A stretch of 64,000 nt of DNA. It comes from Capniomyces stellatus. Lineage: Eukaryota; Kickxellomycota; Harpellomycetes; Harpellales; Legeriomycetaceae. A model generated the notes under the pieces. It saw only the letters and a program-made list of their open reading frames with translations. It made no database searches and was not told where the DNA came from. The position numbers and the translations under genes are program-made. Each line of letters begins with the position of its first letter. Position 1 is the stretch's first letter. Positions 10,287 through 19,928 of the stretch are shown in pieces. The DNA lies in NCBI GenBank assembly GCA_001661515.1, contig LUVW01000001.1, positions 1 to 64,000 on the forward strand, given 5' to 3'.

Positions 10287-10974
10287 TACACATACACACA
10301 CATACACAACGGAATTAATTATTAGCTTATTCACAATCCACTCTCTTGTTTAAATATCAGAAATTCCACTCCAAATCGTATATTTCACTAGTAAAATAAA
10401 ATATCTTACCCATCGTCTCATATAGCTCAAAAGCGCTCTTTGCCCAACCTTGGGTCTTGTCGGAATCTGACTTGTTTTCCTCTAGTTTTTCCCGGTTCTC
10501 CGAATCCTTAATCCCCAATCCCGCGATTCCTGCCTTTATATTTTCAAGTTGCTCAGCCTCGCTTTGGTGTAGCTTTACTGGCGATTGCTTTTCCGATTCT
10601 AGTTCCCTCGCTATTTCAAACTCAATCAATCTCGAACCGCACACTAGCTTTTTTTTATTTCGGCCACTCTTATTCTCAACCCTGTCTTCAGCAACACCAC
10701 TGCCTGTTTGGCTGAACTCGATGTCGCCGCTAAAGCCATTTTCGTACTCTATCAGTTGTCTATCAATGCATCGCCTAACATTCAGTATTTCCAATTCATT
10801 CACCAGACTACATTTGCCATTTTCCTCCGACTCCTCGTTATGCACACGGGTCTGTCCGTTTGCTTCTTTTTGATTTACCCCTCCAAAAAATATTGTAGCT
10901 AGCCTATCCTTGGCTCTATCGTCTACAGGCTTCATTTTAAAATTGCAATCGCTTTTTTTCTTCGTCTCTATCAT
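8078..10974 (-). CDS. Two-module AAA+ ATPase, CDC48/AFG2 (SPATA5-like) type, degenerate first module
   Basis: Five exons with matching phases: 10974-10410, 10225-10114, 10003-9810, 9627-9012 and 8828-8078 (745 residues). Residues 1-190 are charged and probably disordered. Module D1 has Walker A GSPGSGKT (215-222), but its Walker B reads CIFVVDRIE (278-286), with Arg where the catalytic Glu should be, and its sensor/arginine-finger region is weak. Module D2 is complete: the SWEDIGG lead-in, Walker A GPSGCGKS (536-543), Walker B LILIDE (591-596) and an ILRPGRLDR arginine-finger block. Such proteins form hexamers that unfold or remodel client proteins. AFG2/SPATA5 act in ribosome maturation. PEX1/PEX6 also pair one weak and one active module and remain an alternative. 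Family assignment within type II AAA is uncertain; the fold is not. Confidence 0.85.
9642..9717. repeat. Four 19-bp tandem repeats in an intron of the AAA ATPase gene
   Basis: Unit AAATCATCACGTCTCAATC occurs four times head to tail with one-base variants in units 3 and 4. It sits in the intron, ending about 14 nt before the inferred acceptor (minus-strand TTAG, exon start 9627), where a branch site and pyrimidine tract are expected. Confidence 0.9.
10229..10290. repeat. CA dinucleotide microsatellite abutting a splice acceptor
   Basis: About 28 uninterrupted CA units followed by degenerate CATA/CACA. On the minus strand it is a GT run that leads directly into the inferred acceptor TGTAG (exon start 10225) of the AAA ATPase gene, so it replaces the usual pyrimidine tract. 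Confidence 0.9.
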
Positions 10975-13595
10975 ATTACTATTATAGCTTGGCTGTATTT
11001 CGTGCGCTTTAGGCTTTAGTCTATTTTTTTTCGTTTCTTTTTTGCTGTTTTAGGGCATTAAAATATGACTTTCCCGACGTGTAATTTAACTATTTGTTTT
11101 TTGATTTTGCGGCTTGAATCGATATAATGGGAGTTTAGCCGTTTTTTTTCTTTCATTTTTTTTCCGTTATTTTTTTTTATTTGAAATCAACTTTATATAT
11201 ATTTTTTTTTATTCCCAATTTTAATTCTCAATAAACCCATTTTTGATTGCACCAATTAACCATTATTACTTTCCATTTTGCTAGATTTTTTTCTTTTTTT
11301 TATGATTTAATAACCATATTTGATCAATAAATAGCCGTTCTTCAGAAGCCGCTTCCAGTTCAAACAGAAGTTTAACCAAGTATCAACAATAGTAAAGTGA
11401 AATACAACCAAGTCACTAGTTGTTACATTTGTTGGACTACTCGACTTTGAATTCGTTTTATTGTTTCTTATTATTAACACTACTACCTCCAACATATTAC
11501 AAATGCACCATCCAGATTTATTTTTCCTTGAAAATTCACCTTGCCATTTTAATTTTTTCATTTTTCATGAATTGGTATAACACCCTCGACTTTAGCAGAA
11601 TGCTTTGGTTCGTTTCAGCATGTTTACAAACAGTCTTGGCGCTGCTATATACTGGTTTAACACAATAACTGGTTATTTGGTTGTAGCAATTTGAGGGTAT
11701 AATGGTTATAAACAATCGAGTATTTATATTGTTAAAGTTATAATGTGGTTGACTAATATTGGTAAATTGGGGGGAGTAATACCATTATTGTTAGCAGTGA
11801 ATCACACGAGCTATTGTCCTTAGACAAGTAGCATGACGGCAAAGTAGAATCATCATTTTTATTTATTTCTACCTTGAAATGATTTTAATATAAAAGCTAG
11901 TCATGCCTCCACCAGTTGGAGCTGAAACTATTTTCCAAGTTGAAGCTGTGACTTTCAAAACACTACTACTAACGACATCCGTCAATAGTTAGTTTGTGTT
12001 TGATTTCTGTATGGGGTTGGTTTAGTATATAGTTGAACTGTAAACGCCATTACATTTAAACAAGACAACAATCACGAACTTTAGTCATATTTAATGGCTC
12101 ATAGGTCTTTCCATCTTCAACTGTCAGCAAGTTCAGAAACACTAGTTTGAGGGTTTGAATATATAGTTTGCTCTTGGTATTGGTGTTGATGTTATTGTGG
12201 GTTTAGGAAAGTAAATTAAAAAAAATTCAATTGTAAAATATTGTTACTTCATATTAAGTTTAAAAATCACTTTTGAAACTTTAGTGCCGTTTTTAGAATT
12301 CGCCTAGTCACAAACATTACTAAGGCTTTTAAAACAAAAAGTTCCAGATGTTACATTATATAAAATAATATCTCGAGAGTTATGATATAATAAATGGCCC
12401 TGAGAAAACGTTATTAGTAATACGAGCTCTCAACTTGGTATTAAAGTTGCATTCATTGTTGAGAAAAGTAGCCTCTCCCCCTCTCTTGAAATTGGGAGAG
12501 TAAAGGTGCCCTTCAAGCTGAGGGCCTAATAGGTTCACAACTCCACTAAATTCAAAGTCTTGAAATTGTATTAATAAGCACTCAAAATGCGTCTCAAATA
12601 CCTCAATATATCATAATCGACAATAGGTTGGTTAGTCCCCCCCCCCCCCCCNNNNNNNNGCCCCCCCCCCCCCCTATTATATAATAAGGCCAGGCTAATA
12701 AATTTTGGAAAAGAGTGTATGGGCTATTTAATAATGGCTCACTAGTTGTACTTTACTTTCAAAACTTTCAGCATATGATAGGAGCTTGTTATTTGTAGTC
12801 AAAATTTTAAATTTTAAATTATTTTTTTTGCCAATTATAGAGAATATAAAAGCAAATGAATTTATTTATAAATTTCAAAACTTAATAATAGCATTAAGTA
12901 AAGCGCAAGACAACGATAATTAGTTGCTATTTTAAGAACAATAATAGAAAAATTGTAACTGATTGTTGAATTTAAATCAAAAAAGTTCATTACAATAAAC
13001 CTTAATTCAGTTGTGTTGAGCAGGGTCATTATTTACCAGACAATAGGTCTTGGAGTCCAGCCTTTGCTTTCCAGCGATCCAACGTTAAAGGCGAGAATAT
13101 CCATTAAAAAGATTTATCCCTGAAAGGACCAGAACAGATAAATAAATAATAAATTTAAATATCAAAACATAAAGGTTACACGCTTGCTTTTAGCCGTTAA
13201 ATTTAGCTCGAGTGTATTATAAAAGCGAACATTAAAGTAGGACCGCATCAGTAGCCAAGCTGCACAGTTGTTATTTAATACTTGGTTTTGCGAAGAAAAA
13301 AAAACAAGAAGAGAAAAAAGTGTAAAACTTTGTACACTATATTTAAAAGAAAAGAGCTAATTGGAATCAAAGTATTGGGACTGAAAACCAGAGTATTAGT
13401 ACAGAAACACAGAAACAAAAGGGCAAAAAGACAAAAAAAAAAGCATAATTTCGAGCAGGAATAAGTAAAATAAAGGGCGGCTAGCAGGTGGTAGAAAGTA
13501 AAGTGCAGGCAATAGACACTAACCGCACAACGTGGGAATATTAAGTCGCTACTTTGAGCAGCGGTATTATACTTATGAGAGGTTGTGGATAAGCT
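10975..13595. other. Long intergenic stretch, AT-rich, with assembly gap
   Basis: Contains the upstream region of the minus-strand AAA gene, and on the right the probable 5' leader of the plus-strand gene at 13596 (A/G-rich, 13282-13560). On the minus strand at 11535-11640 an open stretch with good amino-acid composition lies between an acceptor-like ATATAG and a GTGAAT donor, but I could not join it to other exons. Two adjacent hairpins occur at about 12470-12530 (CTCTCCC/GGGAGAG, then GCCCT/AGGGC). The eight-N gap is described separately. Confidence 0.45.
12637..12674. other. Assembly gap (8 N) inside poly-C
   Basis: Fifteen C (12637-12651), eight N (12652-12659), one G and fourteen C (12661-12674). 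The true length and content of this tract are unknown. It is an assembly artefact or an unresolved homopolymer rather than a gene feature. Confidence 0.95.
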
Positions 13596-16445
13596 ATGGA
13601 CTTTGGGAGCCTTGAACCAAATAACGGAGGGGATTGGAAGTTAAAAAACCTAGACGAGAATAAAAGCATTTATATTCCTAGAGATAATCGATATGAAAAG
13701 CTAGTTGAATACTTGGACGTACAGAGCAGGGGTAGAAGCAGAGATAGGGATACCTCAAAGCAGACGTACAAAGAAAATGCATTAAGAGACTTGGACCAAG
13801 AGTTGGAATCAGTGGTTTACTCTGATACACTCAACTCTAGAATTAACGTGTCTAGCTATGGTACAGACAGAGCTTTTGAGAGCAAGTATAGTGGGGATTC
13901 GTTCTTTGAAGAAAACAGTGAGCCAAGAGGAGGTATGTCTACAGACGAGGTGGATCAAGCCAGTATGTATAGAAACAACGACGTATACAGCAACAAAATG
14001 TTACCGACAAACAAAAAGGACTACTCATGTAAGCCAAGTAATAAATATAAAAACACAGATCACTAATTCATGCCTACATTTGTGTACTCATGTTTGTGAC
14101 TGGGTGAATATCTCGTTTAATTGGTATATACCAAGAGTGACACGGTTTAATTGCTGGCTATTGTTATTTGTTATAGTTGTATCACCAAGTATAGCTGACC
14201 ATAGTGTAGATGCTGGGGGGTTAGAGTCAAAGGAAGTAGAGGATAAGTATGATATGTTTGATATTGACTATTATTCCAAAACAGATGATTTGTTGCCAAT
14301 CCGCAAAAAAAGGGACGACCTTAGCGATGCAAACAAAAACACGGCCCAAGGCCACCAAATCAAGTAAGAATGGTCTCCATACTTTGTTACTTTATTGTTT
14401 GATTGATAATATGGTTGACGCTTAGAAAGCTTGGGCGACAGACTAATAATCGACACTGTTTTGTTGGTTGATGGGGATAATAGAAATATTGGCCATAGCA
14501 GAGAGGCGTTTAGGATGTTTGAGATTGAAGTTTATTTTGATGTGACCGAGTTTAGAGAGCTAAATCAAGACGATGTTAAGATTTACGAAATTAAAGCAAA
14601 CAAGTCGGCGCTAGGTGTCGTAAGAAGACAGATAGTGGAGGTGAATAAAGATATGGATGAAATATTTGGAATTGTGTTTAGAGATAAGCCATTGGTTGGC
14701 AGTATGATAAAGAAAATATATGCAAAAAGCAGAAGATCAAGGCTTGACGACATAAAATCAAAGCGACTCAACCAGCACAGCCAGCTTCTGGGAAAGGTAG
14801 AGAGGGTAAACAGTGCACCAAGGAGGCCCAAGATGGTGTTCTCGGTGGATACGTCTTACAGAAGCAGTATAAGCGATACGTCGATTATGACAGTGGATGT
14901 GGTTGGAATGGCTAAAAATAATGTGTTTAATAAAATACAAAACAGAGCCAGTAATACTTTCAAGACAGAACAGATAACCTCAAAAAAAGATAACAGTTAC
15001 TTGGAAACGGGCCTTTTAACACCAATAAGAGGCGTTGCGGGCAGACCAAAAAAGTATGACTTGAATTTAGTGGAACCAAAGGATCCAGCGAGTTGTGAAT
15101 CGCGATACAATAAAAGCACAAACTGGGACACCAACGTTGACAGATATTTGGATTTCACAGACAAGTCTGTTTACGGTGGTAGTGGGTATGGCTATCAAAG
15201 TGGGTATGAAAACGGGCGTGTATATGGAAATGAGGACCATGCTGGATATGGAAATGGAAATGGAAATGGAAATGTGTATGTGAATGATGGCCAAGATAAG
15301 GAGTTGAGTTTATTTTCAGAGCTTGGATCCAAATCACAGACCAAGTTGGAGCTAGCTAAGCTTAAATCGCAAATTGGGAGAAACAGAGCATCTAGCGTGT
15401 CTGACACCGAAACCAAAGTTGAACATGTCTACAATAACTATATAAACGCTGGACATGCAGACCCAAAAAAAGAGAGGAGTGTCAAGAATCAGAGGCATTT
15501 TAACAAAAGTGTAAGAACTCTTTAATAAAAAAAACAATTTAGACAAATTAGAAATTTTAGGTGCTAAAAAGTTAAAAAAGCATGTACTAATTTGGGGAGT
15601 GGGGTTTTTCTAATATTCGATTTATAAATGTAAAATAGGGTTCAGAAAAATTGAATGGAATAAGGAAATCTCAGATAAGTTCACCGTACCAAAGTATAGG
15701 CAGTAGCAGCACATTTAGTCCAAAACTACAATACTTGAACATCCATGACTCAAAGGTGACGTCAGTATTGCCTAAAGAAAGAAAATACATGCCAAGGAAG
15801 GCTTCAACTGACCAGCAGAAGATTCCGCAGTTTGACAACATAGGTCTAGAGAAGTCATACCAAAAAATCAAAAGTGGCAAAAGTCCAATCGAGTCAAGAG
15901 CAAGCCCGGGTACAAAACCAAAGATATTAGATAAGAAGCAGTTTGGAAGCCAATCAAAAAGCGAATCCGGGTTCTTGGCTGATACAAGACACAAAGACGC
16001 AGACAAGAAGAGCAAACTTGGCGAGAAAAGCATCAATAGTAGCAAAGAAGCTATTGGTACGTTTGACATGATGCTAATAGATAGTAATTCCAAGCCGCTG
16101 AAACCTAAACATAGAATGGTTAAGCGAGAAAACTTTAGCAACGTAATGCCCAAACGAGCAATAAAGCAGCCAACAGATTTGCGAAGCAAAAGCATGCACA
16201 ATATTACGCTAGAAGGCGGGTCAGCAGCAAAGTCTTTTGCGAGCAGTCATGGGTACTCTAGCACGAACAACTTTTTAAATGAACACAATTTTTCAGGACT
16301 AGAAAGTAGAGTACGCATGACGAAAGAAAATGTGCAACTAAAGAATGCAATGAGCCTCAATTCATACTCAAACTCTCCCAGAGTCTTTTCACCAGCAGGA
16401 TCTAGACTGGCAACGCCAACACCGCTTGGTAGGAGGCGCCAGTAG
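13596..16445 (+). CDS. Unrecognised basic, Ser/Lys/Asn-rich protein, four exons
   Basis: Exons 13596-14028, 14177-14363, 14430-15510 and 15639-16445 join in phase to 835 residues. Donors are GTAAGC, GTAAGA and GTAAGA. Acceptors are TTATAG, AAAG and AAATAG, and the last intron holds a TACTAAT branch-like sequence. The second acceptor is the least sure, because a TTAG four bases earlier would break phase. One possibly folded block lies in exon 3 (the first ~100 residues of that exon, beginning LGDRLIIDTVLLVDGD and containing a regular beta-like pattern). The rest is low complexity, with a Gly/Tyr/Asn run (YGNGNGNGN) and many Ser/Lys patches. The C-terminus ends in ATPTPLGRRRQ. Composition suggests a cytoskeleton- or nucleic-acid-associated scaffold, but that is a guess. 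No signal peptide or membrane segment. Confidence 0.7.
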
Positions 16446-17365
16446 CATATATAACAAAAAAAACAACAACAACAATTGTAAAATATTATTCAATCAACAT
16501 GCAAAATTTAGAAAAAAAGCATGGCGGGCCAACTTGCTCACCCGCAAACCATCAACTTGGCATCTACAATGGAGCAAAATTAGCATCAAATGTCATTAAA
16601 TATAGAGTCTCTAGTGGACCTGTACTGAATAGAACTGTTATTACATATATTTACAAGCAGTGTGCGATTTTCAGGGCATCGCAAGTGCGTAGTTTGGATA
16701 AAATAAAGTAGACCAACTAGCCTGTTTAATATCCATCTCTAGCTGTATAGTTTCCAATATTATTACTTTTAATTATAAAAAAGCGTTCTGACTGTAGAAA
16801 GAGTAAAGATAATTTCATATTATTTTTTCGTTGTAAATATAGATGCCAAGTAAAATCAAAAGGTGTAACAGTGTCGGTTTTGATACCAACTAGGTGATAT
16901 ACAAGTAGATGGATATGAAGTTTTAACTAATTAACTTAAACTTTGATTTTATTGAATGTGTCCAAAGTGTTGGTGTCAAATCGAATTAGCTAGTAATAAA
17001 GTAATAAAAAAAAGTAAAAGCGAGCTTGGTAAAGGTGGTGAAAAGGAAAAGAAAGTTTTCACAATTGGAAGGTGGTCAAATCCAAGTCTAAAAGCAAATT
17101 CAGATATAATCCCAAGCCAAGCCCAAGTCCAGTGTTGGTGATGGGAGAGTGGATAAATAGATGAGAATTGGGTTTAGTCAATTCGACGATCAATCAACTC
17201 GACCAAATCCGGGTTTCTATTTGAGTTGGTGATTCTATATAGACGATGTAGTCAAAAACAAAAAGTTAAAAAACAAAAAGATAGAAAACAAAAAGATAGA
17301 AAACAAAAAAAAATTAGAAAAACAAAAATAACTGTAAGTTCATAATATATAAATTTTAACCAAAC
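16446..17365. other. Intergenic, 3' flanks of two converging genes
   Basis: No coding exon supported. At 17255-17320 there is an A-rich degenerate repeat of about 15 nt (AAAACAAAAAGATAG). Short plus frames at 16499 and 16956 have no domain and sit in 3' flanking DNA. Confidence 0.55.
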
Positions 17366-18977
17366 CTACTCATTCTTGATGCTATCAATGTCTTTTGAAA
17401 AGCTTAGTTCTACCAACTTGAATTCGTTTATCGAAAAGTAGTCAAATAGTACGTCGAGAAGGATCAAAGACCATTCGTGGAACGCGTACTTTGTGTAGGC
17501 TATAGTGTGATGTTGGCAGAAGTCAGTGTTAGTAAGAATTGTGCACAGCAAATAGAATATAAATAAATAAGGAAGATAGAGTACATGTAATAGCAAGATT
17601 GTGCTAATACAAATCCTGGGCCTTCAATCCAGGATTGTTTAAAAGATAGCAATATAAATTTACCTCCCGGGGCAGCATGCAACTTGTGCTGCAGGAACCA
17701 GTAGACCATAGGAACAATAATAGCAAAAAAGGCAATTCCAGTAATCTTTCTGTATTTCGTGATTCTACGAGCGGTGTTTGGGTTAACTCTTGACAAAATT
17801 GTGTTGGTTTTTCCAGAGGAGATCGTCATAATCATGTACGGAATAGTTAGGACCATGTACGCTATCATGGAAATGTCATGTATGTCATGGTCGTCGCTGC
17901 TAGTAACATACACCCACCCTCCACAAGTAACAGTGCGCAAAAATCCAACCACAAACAATATAAGAGGCTTTTTGGATTGTGAGTTGTATCCCTTTGACAT
18001 TCTTGTAGTACTATAGTACCACAGCATCAACAGCAGCAGTCTAAAAGGACAGGCCAACGCAATGAATATGTGGAATATGCTACGCTCCGGGTATCTGTCG
18101 CCAATTGTGGCACTTACGCTTGGAAACCACTCCTATTTATCACATTATCGCCACTTCTGTTACCAATAATCACCAAAACCTCCCTCCCTTCCCCCGATTA
18201 ACAGCCAGTACACACATTCCTTATTTACTGAAACAGCACGCCTCGCTTTTAACGGCCCACAGTATATATACGCATATACATATATATATAAATACTTTTA
18301 ACTTACCTCTGGGTATCCAAAGTGCTCATTCTGCACAATTTTGTAGTAATGCAGCTTCCATCCAAAAATCAGTGCAAGTGTAAATGCAGCTACAGACCAC
18401 AATTAAATTTGTTTCTTTAGTTTTTTTCCACCCTACTATACTTTAACTAGACCTTTCGCCATCATGTTATTCCAATCTTACAGTTATTTAAATCTTCCTG
18501 TTATTCCAAAATCACTTTTAAACCTTCCAAGTATAATTTTATCAAGTGAAAATTATTACCGTATGCAAAAAAAGTGTGGAAAAACGTAATCCAGGTCCCG
18601 TTAATCTATATAAGTATAAATATAAATATACATATATATTTGTTAATCCGTAAACGTGTCACTTTTATTTCTATTTTCTTCTTTTATTTACAGTTAATGT
18701 TATCTCTCGCAAGAATTCAATCCTTAATCTCACTCGATTAATTATTTATTTTATATAGTTGATATAAAAGCATCGCTCGCTGGGCACAACGTACACTGTA
18801 ACTGTCTACTTGCTCATTCGACAATTTTTTGCCACTCGATCTCGAACCGTCAATACTGATATTCGTGTTTGCATTCATTTCTTCAATTGTCCCAAACTTC
18901 AAATTGCTTGTAGTTGGATTTTCTATATCTACTAAGGCACTCACTTTATATATATATATTTGTGTGTGTGTATCCAC
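17366..18977 (-). CDS. CWH43 N-terminal / PGAP2 (Frag1-type) membrane protein
   Basis: Exons 18977(or 18878)-18795, 18605-18560, 18389-18307, 18132-17664 and 17499-17366 join in phase to 304 (or 271) residues. The Frag1/PGAP2 family remodels the lipid part of GPI anchors in the ER/Golgi; in yeast CWH43 it is the N-terminal half. Diagnostic blocks are HYYKIVQNEHFGYPEEWFPS followed by SVSATIGDRYPER, then TCGGWVYVTSSDDHDIHD, then YWFLQHKLHAAPGAYTKYAF and EWSLILLDVLFD. At least five hydrophobic segments are spread through exons 2-5. The protein ends about 25 residues after the last of them, so the C-terminal nuclease-like half of CWH43 is absent. The first exon is the least certain: its donor is GTACGT and the start could be ATG 18878 or the ATG at 18977. 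Confidence 0.88.
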
Positions 18978-19928
18978 CTGAGAGTAGCAAAAACTAGAAT
19001 TAGCTGCTGATAGTTATTAATACTTTTTCGTACACAGTCAAACACAGCAGTCCAAAATCCCAAATTTAAAGCGGCTAGTAACGTAAATAACTTGCAAAAT
19101 CGTGTCGCTGTTTCCCGTCCCTCTTTCTACCCCTTCATTTTCTATTCTCTACTCACTATTCTCTGCTCACTATTTCCTGCTCACTATTTCCTGCTCACTA
19201 TTTCTCATTTCAATTAAATGGGCTTTGTAACACATTAGATTTCAAGTTCCTTGTTGATTATTGGCTAATTTCATTTATATTCAGTGAATCGTTTTGTTGA
19301 TCGTGTATTGTTTACAGAATATTCAACCAATCTGACCTGCATCCACATCCTATCAAACCTACCCACTCACTTTTCTACTTTTCCAGCCTAGCCAGCGTCT
19401 CCTTGAAAAACCATCCGACCAAACGAAACTAGAAACTAAATCAACAATTGGTAATTCCCAAGCTTCTTTAGAGCACTGCCCGCTATTGCAGGTCTGGGCT
19501 CGCTATTTTTTTAGCCATCCTTCTGCTTTGCTTTGGAATAATTTTTTTTAAAGTACAGCAGTCTACTAATCCAACACTAAAGTTAAGCATTTCAAGTTGC
19601 CAAAAAAATCTTGCTGATTTTTACCTTCCTTTTTTGTTTTTGAGAATAAAAGTGTTCCACATTAAGATTTATTTGTTTGGCACAGAAGAAATTGTGATTC
19701 GGTTGCTTTTTACCTATCACACCATCTATACCAACAGTTTTTATACTTCCAACCCTTCCCCCCTTTCTCCTCAAAAATAAAAAATAAAAAAACTCAAGCT
19801 ACTACCCAACACTTTGTTGAACTTTTCACCAAAACAAGAAACAAGAAACAAGAAACAAGAAACAAGAAACAAGAAACAAGAAACAAGAAACAAGAAACAA
19901 GAAACAAGAAACATAAATTAACTGATAT
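18978..19928. other. Divergent intergenic region between CWH43-N and PTEN genes
   Basis: Shared upstream region of two divergently transcribed genes. It holds C/T-rich patches (19110-19210, with CTATTTCCTGCTCA repeated about three times) and the heptamer repeat described separately. No exon found. Confidence 0.55.
19831..19913. repeat. Heptanucleotide repeat (AACAAGA)n upstream of PTEN
   Basis: About twelve near-perfect copies of a 7-bp unit, ending 15 nt before the inferred PTEN start codon at 19929. It therefore lies in the 5' leader or core promoter, not in the coding frame. Confidence 0.9.

Noticed and set aside
12470..12530. Two adjacent hairpins (CTCTCCC/GGGAGAG and GCCCT/AGGGC)
   Set aside because: Considered as a small nuclear or nucleolar RNA, but no Sm site, C/D or H/ACA boxes at the right places; not called.
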